Part shown: one piece after another, positions 1-15,029 of the stretch
Layout: each line of letters opens with the position of its first letter
Position numbering within the stretch: the first letter of the stretch is position 1
From: Physella acuta
Taxonomy: Eukaryota > Mollusca > Gastropoda > Physidae
DNA length: 64,000 nt
Assembly: GCF_028476545.1 (NCBI RefSeq)
Contig: NW_026732024.1
Coordinates: forward strand, 244,422 to 308,421
Direction: 5' to 3'
Position numbers and translations under genes: made by a program
The notes under the pieces: generated by a model
Databases searched by the model: none
What the model saw: the letters and a program-made list of their open reading frames with translations, nothing else
Told to the model about the DNA's origin: nothing

Positions 1-326
1 TCATTTCATTATATTAAAAACATTTATTCTCAAACAAGACCTTATTTTAGTAGTAGACCTATATTTAGTAGTAGATTTAGTTAGTAAATTTGTTCTATGA
101 CCACAGGTTACTATTCGATCTAAATAAAAGTTATTTTAGTATGTTTATATACTTGTATTTTGTTAAATTATTACTAGATCTAATAGCAATAATACAGTAT
201 CAATTTTTTTGGCTCTATTCTTATCATGAACCCTGCTTCTGACCATACCCAGGTCAGAGTATAAAGAAATGCCCCTCCGCCCCATGTCAAACTACACTCT
301 ACTAATCTTAAATAATTTAAATACAG

Positions 327-4661
<4,335 letters not shown>

Positions 4662-4802
4662 TTTTAGTTTATTGTTGTTGTGTGAAATTGACTTATCATT
4701 CAAAACATTGGTGATATGTAAAGTTTTTTTTTAAATTGTATGTGAAATTGACATAATGTGATTTAATTTTTTAAAAATATTAATTAAAAACCAACTTAAA
4801 AA

Positions 4803-4808
4803 AATAAA
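4803..4808 (+). terminator. Probable polyadenylation signal AATAAA
   Basis: The first canonical AATAAA downstream of the stop at 4661, about 140 nt into the AT-rich 3' UTR. It fits as the 3' end signal of the tandem-exon gene. Confidence 0.45.
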
Positions 4809-5011
4809 GTTAATATTTGTTTTACAAAATTTCAACATGTTGAGGTTTTTGTTTTAAGTAACGTTTAAACATGTGTAGGTACCCTTGTATTATATTTTTA
4901 TATATATGTCACATCTGTATTTGAAATGCAACTGCGTTTTTTTTCTCTCTGGTTGTTTATTATGTTTTAAAATTGAATTAAAAAATATCTTTGACATCTG
5001 TTGTTATCTGA

Positions 5012-5410
5012 TCTATATATATAATTCTCTTCTGGAATCAGTTAGAAAACAAGCTGTAAGCGCGCCTTTGCAGTCCCCTCTCTTCCTCTCTATCACTTTC
5101 ACTACCACCCCCACCCCACCCCCACATGATCTGGTGAGCGGTGTTCACTCTGTTTACATTTTACAATCATAGAGAGGGGTTTGGTGACGGCTATTAGGGG
5201 CAGATAATTGAGTTTGAAACGATTTTAAACTTAGAGGAGGTAACTAAGAGGAGGCTGCTTTCACGTGGGGGGGGGGGGGGGGGGGGGTTAGTGTTTTTAA
5301 GCAAATATTTTCAATGGCAGCATTGGTACTGTCGAATTCACAAATTATAAATTACTGAAAAGTAGAAAAAAAACTAAATAGCGGCGTATAATACGCAGCG
5401 GGTCGGCTCG
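5012..5410 (+). mobile_element. Helitron-like non-autonomous element, copy 1
   Basis: Starts TCTATATATATAATTCTC and ends GGGTCGGCTCG. It is flanked by A on the left and T on the right with no target duplication. A short palindrome (GCGGCGTATAATACGC) sits about 15 bp before the 3' end. The internal region includes a G20 run and a GAATTCACAAATTAT block shared with copies at 21292 and 58975. A|T insertion plus a 3' subterminal hairpin fits Helitrons, but the end is CTCG rather than the usual CTRR, so the class is tentative. Confidence 0.6.
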
Positions 5411-6164
5411 TTAAATAAAATGTTATAATGACGTTTCCAAAGTATTTAATTTTAAGGTTTTGAAAAAATACTTCCCTTTAATACAGTTCTATTTGCAAAC
5501 ATCTTATACCTCTATGACCTTTATATTTGAGGATGATGCAACATTCAAATTGAAATAGTTGTTGAAGAATCAGCAGCGTGATGTAAACTTTAAAGGGACA
5601 TATTTTCTTTTTCTTCTTTTTCTAAACTATGAAGCTCCCAGCTACATATGAGTTTCTGTCTCATCTTTTTAATGATCTCAAAGATTTGTTTTTCTTAGTT
5701 TTACAACAATGGGAAAAAAAGGGTTAGATCCACGAGCTAAATAAGCACATCCTGATGGATAGTGTGGTCTTCAGTGCTTACTTCTTATATGTAGAGCTCA
5801 ATTAAATGAGGTGCTGATATTTAATTTAAATAATTGTTACATGTAATTACTGGTTTTTAATTAAAATAATTGTTCTAAACTTGAAGTTGATGAAGTACTT
5901 GTATTTAATTAATATAATTTACAAGTAATATCGGATTTGAAAATTAATTGTATTCTTTAAAATGCGTCATAGAATTGTTGGGATACGCTACAAACTCTAG
6001 CCTTTAAACCAAGCTAAAGATTCTTTGGCCATTGGCTTAAGCTCTACCTCCTGACCATTTTAAAAAAAGTAACTCAGTAATTCTTTAATTTGTGTTTAAG
6101 CAAAGCTGTAAAGTTCCCCTTTCTAACCAAATGATCGATTGGGCTATAAGTTGAGTTGATATGT

Positions 6165-6350
6165 ATCTTGACCTTGGCATATGAAAGAATGGTGTGGTCA
6201 ACACTATGCCCCGCCGCCTTTCCTTAATGTGATTCATTTACCCTTCAGAGCTGGGTGGACTCAGGGATGGCCTACAGTCCCTAGATCCGAACTCAAAACC
6301 TTCAGGTTAGCAGCCAAATGCTCTACCATTCGACCACACCATCCTTGTAG
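6165..6350 (-). mobile_element. tRNA-derived SINE, truncated
   Basis: Same family as the copy at 1121-1360: it shares AGCTGGGTGGACTCAGGGAT and, on the minus strand, the head GAATGGTAGAGCATTTGG. The LINE-like tail is missing. Confidence 0.65.
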
Positions 6351-6365
6351 CTCTATTTCTTTGAA

Positions 6366-6500
6366 AATTGACTTATTTAGAGTTCATCGGTTTAAATGAC
6401 CTCTGCATAAATGGATAGTTTTCCTAGTCAGGTACCAATTAGAGCTGGATGGACTTAGGCTCCAACATGTGTGCTCTACCATCTGACCATGACATCCCAT
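6366..6500 (-). mobile_element. tRNA-derived SINE relic
   Basis: A second, more diverged and internally deleted copy next to the previous one: AGAGTTCATCGGTTTAAATG, then AGAGCTGGATGGACTTAGG and GTGCTCTACCATCTGACCAT. Confidence 0.5.
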
Positions 6501-6879
6501 AATTCTGAGGGGTACACACATAAAATGAGTCAAATGTGGATTCCAAATTTAACAAAATCAACATTTAAATGACGTAAGCCAAAGTACAGTATAAATAAAA
6601 TTTTATTATTTTTAAGTGTACATAATTAAATCATATTTTTAAGTGAATCATCTAATATTTGAAATCTTTCATGTTTGCATTCAACATGTGAGGAAATAAA
6701 ATTTATAACTGAGTCATTGATTGGTGAAAACAGCCAAGAAGCCTGAGCTTTAAAGACTGTAGACTTCCAGCGCTATTCCTGTGATTGTATCAGGATCCAT
6801 TCTTAAAATGTGTCCCATCCATGAGATATTGAAGTTGTTTGAAAAAAAAGGGGCACATTTTAATAATGAATGCACATGA

Positions 6880-7098
6880 CATCATATAAGAATTGCGCTT
6901 AACTGGACTCCTCAAGGAAAAAGAAAACAGGGAAGGCCAGGGGAGATGTGGAGGCGCAAAGCAGAAAGCAACTGACAAAGGCAAGATTATCTTGGGGGAC
7001 TGCCAAGAAAATTGCCAGAGACCAGAAAAAGTGGAAAGAGCTTTCTGGGGTGGCTCCGTGTGTCTTGGGCATAACAGGGAAAAGATGATGATGAAACA
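6880..7098 (+). mobile_element. LINE 3' end relic (C-terminal end of the reverse-transcriptase ORF)
   Basis: Translates to ALNWTPQGKRKQGRPGEMWRR and then, after a frame change, SWGTAKKIARDQKKWKEL. This G-R-P...W-R-R...W-G...A-x-D-x-x-x-W pattern is typical of the extreme C-terminus of non-LTR retrotransposon ORF2. It ends in TGTGTCTTGGGCATAACAGG and then GATGATGATGA, the same tail as the SINEs here. It is 5' truncated and carries at least one frameshift and an in-frame stop. Confidence 0.68.
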
Positions 7099-7277
7099 CC
7101 ACTCCAGAGTTTAAAAAATTTAAAAAAAAAGATAATCGAATTAACTCAGTTTTTTTTTTTTTGCTTTGAAAAATAGGCCTACATATTTGTTGCTATTAAA
7201 TTACATTAATTATTGGTAGAAATTTATTTTAAACAAAAAGTACACAGTAAAAAGCTATTTAAAAAACTCATTCAAAC

Positions 7278-7455
7278 TATAATAGATTGACGAGGAAGCC
7301 ACATTGGTTGTTAACAGTCTTTATTATGTACAGACGCCATGTTGCGAAAAGAGAGGAAGAACACAAGGGACATCACTCAAGATAACAATATTATAAATAT
7401 AACTAATACAGAAGAGTGAGTTCCCTTGACCTCACAATTATTTCAATCTATTACA
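7278..7455 (-). repeat. 3' LTR of Ty3-type copy 1
   Basis: 178 bp, nearly identical to 11424-11601. In element orientation it follows the purine-rich tract. Confidence 0.93.
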
Positions 7456-7638
7456 TCCCTTTACCCTTAGAACACAATAACACATCTCTCAATAGAACAA
7501 TTGATAGTATCCTGAAATCACCAATTATATTGTAACATGAACACTATGGTAGATTACATCCTTACAAACAATGCACAATATGCTACAACATAATCAAAAT
7601 ACAAAACAATAATGTCAAAGTCCTTTTGACCTTTAGAA

Positions 7639-8206
7639 TCATAGGTCTAACTTATTTGGGACCTTGATTGTCCTGCTTGACCTTCTCAGTGGCTTTTGAT
7701 TTGGTGACTCAATATTCTGACCATCTGGATTCTCTATCTCAGGAGGTCTAGGATTTAAATCATTAACTCCAGAATTTACATTTTCTGACTCCAGACAACT
7801 TGGTTCACTCATATCAACAGAACTTGGTTGTGGAACAAACTGAGTTGGTGTGAACTGTTCAGATTTGGTGGGATTGGCAGATTCACACTTATTATCTGCA
7901 CAAGTTATTTTTAACTTTATAAGGCACAGGTCCTGTACATTGAACAATTTGACCTGGTATCCATTTTTCCCTTCTCCCATAGTTTCTTAGATACACATTC
8001 TCATTAACACCAAATTCTCTTTCAATGCATGAGTTGTCATGATTTAATGGAACTATTTTTGAATTGGCATCTGAAAGTATTATGCTATTATTCAGATCCT
8101 TAATTGACATAGATTTCATTGATTGATCAATTTTCTCAGGTAATCTGATAGTGCTTTCCTGGTAACCAAAAATACTGTTTACAAGTAATATCCTGGACCA
8201 TATCAC
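7639..8206 (-). pseudogene. Integrase-tail remnants of the Ty3-type fossil
   Basis: Minus-strand fragments include REKWIPGQIVQCTGPVPYKV, the GPY/F-type module found at the C-terminus of many Ty3 integrases, and a polar Ser/Pro-rich tail ending near 7639. They belong to the LTR element, which is broken here. Confidence 0.6.
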
Positions 8207-8497
8207 TTTGCAACTGTCATTTAGTATTTGAAGTGGGTGTATTAAATGGCAAAAATCTTTTTTTTTTCTTTCCTTTTGATGTTACCCTTTTAGTTTCTGT
8301 AAGTGCTAATGATGTTAGCAAAGTTGTTTGATGATCACATTCCTTCTTACTAATGTATTCTCTTTAAAACATTTGAAATTGCCATATCACCACAATCATT
8401 TATTAAGTTACAAATACTTTGTTTAGGTAACTGACTGATAATGGACTGTATCTTCTCCATCTTTTATATTATCTTCACAAAGGTTTTTATTTCCTAT

Positions 8498-11329
8498 TTA
8501 ATATGGCTTTAAGTCATCATTCATAGACTCTTCAGGCCAACCATTCTTACAGTACTCATATACTTTTATTAAGCACTCATCTTTTTGTGTTTCTCTCTTA
8601 ATATCATTCACATTTATATTGGAGTTATCCATGATAATGAAGAGAACAAATACATCTTCTGGTACATAGCTCAGGCTTTGGTTTTTTAAAGGTAATCTAC
8701 TAAGACTATCTGCACTATTCTCAGATCCAGGTTTGTATTTCAATTCATAATTGTATGCAGTTAGTGTGATAGCCCATCTTTGAATCCTTGGTGAGGCATG
8801 CTCAGGTAGGGTTTTGTTTTCTCCAAATAAACCCAGCAATGGTTTATGATCTGTAAAGATGGTGAACTTCCTACCAAACAGAAACTTATGAAATTTCTTA
8901 ACACCAAAAATGATGCCTAAGCCTTCCCTATCTAACTGAGAATTATTTTTCTCAGCCTGGTTCAAAGATCTACTGGCAAAAGCAATGGGTCTGTCACCCT
9001 TCTCATCCATGTGGGACAAGACTGCTCCTACACCATCTGGTGAAGCATCACATGTCAATACAAGTCTTTTCCCTGGGTCATAGTGAGTTAGTAAGGTGTC
9101 AGCAGACAAAGCCTCTTTTGCTGTATTAAAAGCAGTATCTTGTTGTTTACCCCAGTGCCAAGTTGCATTTTTCTGTAGCAGCTTGTACAGTGGTGATAGT
9201 TTACCAGACAGATTCCCTATGAACTTTGCATAGTAATTTATCAAGCCCAAAAAAGCTCTTAGTTGTTGGGTATTTTCAGGTTTGGGTGCTTCTTTAATGG
9301 CTTTTGTTTTCTCAGGTTGAGGTCTGATGCCTTGTTTGCTTAATATATAACCAAGAAAACTAATTTCTGTCAGCATGAATTGACATTTATCTTTGTTTAT
9401 CTTTAAACCTTTTTTACCAACAATTTTCAATACTTTATCAAGTGTTTTAAGATGTTCAGTGTCATTCTTACCAGTTATGTACACATTGTCAAAGTACACA
9501 CAAACATTTGGAATGTCCTTAAAAATACTGTCCATGACAGCTTGGAAAATTCCAGGGCTAGATGATATGCCAAAACATAGTCTTTCATATTGGTAGAGTC
9601 CTTTATGTGTGTTTATTGTCGTATAGACTTTTGAATCTGGATGCAGTTCTAGTTGAGTGTAAGCATGACTAAAGTCTAATTCAGTGAATTTGTCTCCTCC
9701 TGCCAAATTCAAAGAAATTTCCTCAATGTTAGGTATAGGGTACCTATTTAGCTCTATTTGCTTATTCAGTGTAGTTTTATAATCTCCACAAATTCTTATA
9801 GAACCATCCTTCTTTAACACTGGCACAATGGGTGTCGCCCAATCGGAATAGTCTACCTTCTTTATAATGCCATTAGATTCCAATCTACTTAGCTCATTTT
9901 CAATTTTATTCCTCATTGCATAAGGTGGAACTCTAGCTTTGCAGTATCTTGGATTTGTGTCTTTAATGCTTATCTTCACTGTTCTATCATTTAGTAAACC
10001 TGAATTGCCAAAAACACTTTTATTTTCAGATATTACTTTATCTATTGAAGTAAGACTAGATTCTTTTACATTCTTCAATGAACAAATACTCTCCCAATTT
10101 AACTTAAGATCACTTAACCAGTTCCTACCTAGTAATGGCGGTCCATTTCCTTCAACCACAAGAAGAGGAAGTTTAACACTTTGACCATTATAACTTACAT
10201 GAACCATACACTCTCCTATTACCGGAACATTGTCACCAGTGTATGTTGTTAGACACTTGTGACATGGCTGTAGAGGCACTGATTCTCCTTTGACAGCGTC
10301 AAAATCTTTCTTTGTTATGACTGTTAGAGATGCTCCAGTGTCAAGTTGGAAGCTGATGCTCTTACCGTTGATATTAACTTGTACATTGATGGGAGCATGA
10401 CTTATTGATTTAACAGAGAACAGGTTGAAATCCGGCTGCAAATCAATTTGAGCATTTTCACAGGTAGAGTGGTTCATTGGTTGGGTTAGGTAGTCTTGGT
10501 GAGAGTTAACATAGTGCTGCCTTTGGTTGCGGTACTGTCTTGACTGGCTAGATTTAGCAACAGACGAAGACTTTGCAAAGCAGGCCTTGGCAATGTGACC
10601 TTGCTTACTGCACTTATAACAAGTTGCTAACTTGAACTTGCACCGATGAGATGCATGGGGACCTTTGCATCGATGACATTTTTGATAATTATTACTAGAT
10701 TTAGATCTAGGATTTGAACGAGCAGGCTGTTTAGCATAAGTTGGAATGCTCTGATGGGGTTGATGTTTATTGACTAACCTGCTGTTTACTGCATGGATCT
10801 CTGAAGGTGCTAAAGATCTCGCCGCATCTGATGACTGCTGGAATGAAATTGCAAGTTGTATTGCTTTTTCTAATTTTAGATCTGACTCGAGCAGCAACTT
10901 TCTTTGAATATCAGGGCTGTTTACACCTGTCACAAACTTTTCACATAATCTGTCAGACAGCGTGTCTCCGAATTCACAAAATTCACTTAAATGACGTAAA
11001 GCAGCAACATATTCTGATATTGACTCGTTTGGTTGACGAGTCCTACTGTCAAATCTAGCTCTACATAAAAACTTTGATGGGGTAGGCGCATGGTGGTCTG
11101 TTAGCAATTTGCTCAGCTCGTTAAAGCTCTTGGTAGTTAGACTGGCTGGTGCGCATAAGTCTTTTAGTAGCCTAAATTGTTGAGGCCCTATGACTGTTAA
11201 CAAAACAGCTCTCTTTTTGGCTTCTATCGTCACGTCGTTAGCTTCTAGGTAAAAGCTTAACCTCTCTAGGTAATCTTGAATGATTTCATCATTCGCATCA
11301 AATTCTTTTATTTGGCCATACAGCGCCAT
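8498..11329 (-). CDS. Gag-protease-RT-RNase H reading frame of the Ty3-type fossil
   Basis: A 943-codon frame from ATG at 11327-11329. Domain order: a gag-like N-terminus (about 1-210), two cysteine/histidine zinc knuckles (about 217-250), an aspartic protease with FQLDTGASLTVI (about 325-335), reverse transcriptase (about 450-640, with GDYKTTLNKQI and the palm region), and RNase H (about 720-860, with LTCDASPDGVGAVLS and FTDHKPLLGLF). Gag and pol share one frame, an arrangement known in some Ty3 lineages. The element is non-host DNA. The lineage resembles K02A2.6-like/Mag-type elements of invertebrates, judged only from memory of those proteins. Confidence 0.9.
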   Translation of the reverse strand: MALYGQIKEFDANDEIIQDYLERLSFYLEANDVTIEAKKRAVLLTVIGPQQFRLLKDLCAPASLTTKSFNELSKLLTDHHAPTPSKFLCRARFDSRTRQPNESISEYVAALRHLSEFCEFGDTLSDRLCEKFVTGVNSPDIQRKLLLESDLKLEKAIQLAISFQQSSDAARSLAPSEIHAVNSRLVNKHQPHQSIPTYAKQPARSNPRSKSSNNYQKCHRCKGPHASHRCKFKLATCYKCSKQGHIAKACFAKSSSVAKSSQSRQYRNQRQHYVNSHQDYLTQPMNHSTCENAQIDLQPDFNLFSVKSISHAPINVQVNINGKSISFQLDTGASLTVITKKDFDAVKGESVPLQPCHKCLTTYTGDNVPVIGECMVHVSYNGQSVKLPLLVVEGNGPPLLGRNWLSDLKLNWESICSLKNVKESSLTSIDKVISENKSVFGNSGLLNDRTVKISIKDTNPRYCKARVPPYAMRNKIENELSRLESNGIIKKVDYSDWATPIVPVLKKDGSIRICGDYKTTLNKQIELNRYPIPNIEEISLNLAGGDKFTELDFSHAYTQLELHPDSKVYTTINTHKGLYQYERLCFGISSSPGIFQAVMDSIFKDIPNVCVYFDNVYITGKNDTEHLKTLDKVLKIVGKKGLKINKDKCQFMLTEISFLGYILSKQGIRPQPEKTKAIKEAPKPENTQQLRAFLGLINYYAKFIGNLSGKLSPLYKLLQKNATWHWGKQQDTAFNTAKEALSADTLLTHYDPGKRLVLTCDASPDGVGAVLSHMDEKGDRPIAFASRSLNQAEKNNSQLDREGLGIIFGVKKFHKFLFGRKFTIFTDHKPLLGLFGENKTLPEHASPRIQRWAITLTAYNYELKYKPGSENSADSLSRLPLKNQSLSYVPEDVFVLFIIMDNSNINVNDIKRETQKDECLIKVYEYCKNGWPEESMNDDLKPY

Positions 11330-11423
11330 AATTCTAGAAATAATTAGCTAATAAGCTCTAGCAAACCTCTTTTTTGCGTAAGTAGGTGCTCTTTCTAGTA
11401 GATGTTTATCCTTCGTCGCCAGT

Positions 11424-11601
11424 TATAATAGATTGACGAGGAAGCCACATTGGTTGTTAACAGTCTTTATTATGTACAGACGCCATGTTGCGAAAAGAGA
11501 GGAAGAACACAAGGGACATCACTTAAGATAACAATATTATAAATATAACTAATACAGAAGAGTGAGTTCCCTTGACCTCACAATTATTTCAATCTATTAC
11601 A
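11424..11601 (-). repeat. 5' LTR of Ty3-type copy 1
   Basis: 178 bp, the same length as the left LTR. The inner edge abuts a TGG-starting primer-binding site after a 2-nt spacer, and the outer edge abuts target duplication CAAAC. Confidence 0.93.
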
Positions 11602-11606
11602 CAAAC

Positions 11607-12234
11607 ATCTTACATATACAAACTTCATTTGTTTAATTCAAAATAAAAATTTTTTATATTTAGTAATGTAAATAAAATTACATTAAATTATGGGAAAAAA
11701 ACAACTGGTAATATTGATTATCATGATTAAAATATTTTTTTCTTATAATTAATTTTAACAGAATAGAAAAAACTGACCAACCCCTCCATGTTTTCATCTA
11801 TTTATCTTCCCATTCATAGCTAATTATTAATTTAAAAATTCTGTTTTTAGATTATAAATATATATTTTAAGCCTGGATTTATATACATATAAATTATGCA
11901 CAAAAACCCACTGTGAATAACCAAAATATGGGAAGTGATATCCCCTTAGGGAAGTTTTGTGGATATAAAATTGTGATTCTATATCTATTTTTGTTTACAT
12001 TTTACCCAAAAATATTTTGAGAGGGTTACTATAAAAAAAATGCCATCTACAGAAAATAAAAAGCCTGGCCTTCCAAAAAGATTTCTCTGTGAACATTCTG
12101 ATAAAGTTTTAATTTGAATTTCTGCTAACCTTGTTGAAATTTCACAATCTAAAACTGATTTATTTATATCTTGTGTAAAAAAAATGTAGATATATTCTTT
12201 ATTTAAACAGATTCTATATCTTTTCACATTCAGC

Positions 12235-12281
<47 letters not shown>

Positions 12282-14216
12282 GCAGCTCACTAGATTTGTA
12301 TTGCTTAAATCCATTAAAAAATATCACCATCTCCTTTATTTTAAAAAGGGTTAATAAATTGTAAGCTTTATAAACAGCAACGACCAAACTTGTTTAAAAG
12401 AAAGTGCATATTTTAACTGCAAGCTAATCACACAAGAAACACTATCACAACAAAGCACCCATTACCATGCATCTTATTCTTAGTAGATATTTTTAATTTA
12501 AAAACAACCTAGTCCTCTCCCCTTGCTTTAAAATTATAATTAAGGGAAAAAATAAATAAAGCCAACATTTTTTAGATGCATTTACTTTTATGTATGAATC
12601 AATTAATTTTAAATACATAGGTTTTAACACACTAGAAAAATGGAATGTTGCTCAAGTGTATGTTAAAGTTTTGTATACCTTATTATATAAAAATAAATAA
12701 CGATGAGAGCTTAGGAATATTGATAAGTTATAACACACATCATGTATCAAATATCAGAATCACACAAGTTCTAACAGAATGATTTGACTTAGATGAATGT
12801 GATTTATGTGATGCAGTTTTCTCTTGGTTTTTACAGTAACTGATAAGATGTAAATGTATTGATAATAAATCTTAAGTTTATGTTTCTAGATCTAAAATTT
12901 CTAGATTTTAAATTTGATATATACTTAACAATATTTAAAAAAAAAAGAGTAGATTCTGCAGTTAACTAGTTTTACATTAAATTAGTAATAGCATTATTTA
13001 AAAAAAATAATCAATGACAACACATTAAAACCAGGTAAATTCAATGTAAATTGTTTTTAACTCTATAAAAGTGAGTTGCTTACTGAAAAATTGTATTACT
13101 CTTTCTGTATACTTTACTAAAAGTATTACATAGTATATAAACAGTTAACAGAAAGTAATAAATGAACATTTTGAAAGATTTTTAAAAAAATCACAGATCT
13201 ATATTTATATAGTAACAAGTGTGGAAAAACAATTCAATGTGGAGATTTAGTGAAATAAATACTAGCTCAGGTGATGTTAGTTGAGTACAGCCGATCATAC
13301 TATGATACATTTTAACTTAAAGCACATACTACAAACATGTAGTACAAAAAGGAAGCAGCGTTTGTAGGTGTTATTAAGAAGAAAACAGCAGTTTAAAAAA
13401 AGTTCCTGTGTAGTTTAACTGGAATATTCTAAAACATATTGATTAAATTGCATAAAATCACTCATGTGTAATAAGAATTACAAAGTGACTATGTGTGCAT
13501 TTTAAAATGTATTATTGGTCACACATACAGTGACAACTTCCATTTTTGTTTGAATAGGTCTATGAAACAGGAAAACTATGAATACTTTTGTAATTCAATT
13601 GTTTTTACTATATAGAAAGTCCAACATCAACTGCGTACAAAAATATGGTAAAATTGTACTCATCACTATCTCTAAACAAATCAAATAAAGAACTTCACAA
13701 ACCCAAGTTTGAGATGTGCTTAAAGTATAAACAATGCATTTATAGTCCTCAGCTGAATTTTAATACATTATGTTGTTTAATGGTACATTTTTCATGTAGT
13801 CTTATAATGTCAAGCTAAAGTTATAAGCAAAAGTTATAAAAAATTTGAGAAATGTACTAGAGCACATCTACCAACATTGACTGTTTTTACTCATTTACAC
13901 TTAAAATTATGCTCGTTTACTAATTCTACGTATATTGCTTTAATTTCCTTTTTTTCATACAACTACAAAAAACACAATTTTTTTAGCTAATAAAAAATTG
14001 GAAGCATAAAGCTAATAAAAAAATCATAAGACTATTATTAAAAAGGATTTTTAAAAATTACCCAATGGACAGATATCTATAGAACATTCAGTCTACATAA
14101 TAAATCTGATAAATAATCTAGATATAAATAAGTAGCACATACTACTAATGGATAAGTTCTCAGTAAAAAAATTTGTTTGAAGATTTTAATACTAAACAAA
14201 AAAGGTAGATACAGAA
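11607..14216. other. AT-rich spacer without a recognisable gene
   Basis: No coherent exon, RNA gene or repeat family was found. The only clear structure is a 40-bp (TA)n run at 12237-12276. The right part presumably includes the 3' UTR of the minus-strand villin gene. The nearest minus-strand AATAAA I noticed is about 2 kb away (near 12198), so the mRNA end is unresolved. Confidence 0.6.
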
Positions 14217-15029
14217 CTAAAAAAGTTTAAAGCTCTTTTTCAGCTGCTTCTGTTTCCAGCTTGGAAGCTTGTTAAAATCAGAGTAGGACATGTGGAATAG
14301 TTTACGAAACTCATCATCCAGTAAGTGAATCTAGGAAAAAGATAAACATTAACTCAATTATATACATTAATAAATGTCATTGTAAATGCTACAATTTCTT
14401 TATAAAAAAAGTAAAATGAATTCCATAAAACCTGTTTTACCAAAGAAAAATATCCTTTGATGAACAATTTTTCCAAAAACTACAAATATACTAGAAGTTT
14501 AATAACATTGTGTTACACATTTAGTCCCTACATCTAGTGAAATCTTATATTATTTGTAAATTCAGAATACAAACAAAATAGAACATTGAATTTTTAACTA
14601 AACAAGCTCCCTTCTTTAACACCCCCACTCCCTCCCTACCCCCAAGAAAGACATTTTATTACAAGTTGAGCTGTTAGTCTTAGTAAAAGTTTTTGTTACT
14701 TGTTTTTTGTGAAGTTTAACAATAATGATATGTGCTGATGATGGGTTGAAAAGTCCATTGTAATTATAATACTGTACTTGTATAGGGTTACTAACAATGC
14801 TTTTGAAATAAATATGTATTACAAAATCCTAACTGCAGCTACCGTTTTCAAACAGAATACAAATACAGCTGTATGAAAGATAGATACTGTAGTCACAGGT
14901 TTAACAAATATCACTTACCTCTCTTGCTGATGGATCCACACCTTGTGGTAATTCTTCTGAGGCAACTTGCAGTTCTGCTAGTGAATATTTGGGCACCTCA
15001 TTAAAATCCTGACCTCCATTGGAAACATT
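14217..15029 (-). CDS. VIL1: Villin headpiece (last two exons)
   Basis: Exon 14919-15029 ends [11 protein letters not shown] and exon 14217-14330 continues [19 protein letters not shown], then [18 protein letters not shown] and stop (TAG at 14217-14219). The D-x-x-F...F-x-M...F...L-P-x-W-K-Q-x-x-L-K-K...L-F pattern is the villin headpiece, an F-actin-binding module. It separates villin-type proteins from plain gelsolins, which lack it. The conserved W, the KQ and KK residues and the terminal Phe are all present, so the domain looks functional. Confidence 0.93.

Larger units (their letters stand above)
7278..11601 (-). mobile_element. Ty3/gypsy LTR retrotransposon, copy 1 (young, broken fossil)
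   Basis: A 4324-bp element in minus orientation between two 178-bp LTRs, flanked by a 5-bp target duplication CAAAC (7273-7277 and 11602-11606). The LTRs begin TGTAATAGATTG and end CAATCTATTATA, and I count about one difference between them, so the insertion is recent. A primer-binding-site-like TGGCGACGAAGG sits next to the 5' LTR (11410-11421 on the plus map), and a purine tract lies next to the 3' LTR (7456-7470). The interior holds a long gag-protease-RT-RNase H reading frame and downstream integrase remnants. The element is broken, with a few breaks confined to the part downstream of RNase H. Confidence 0.95.
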
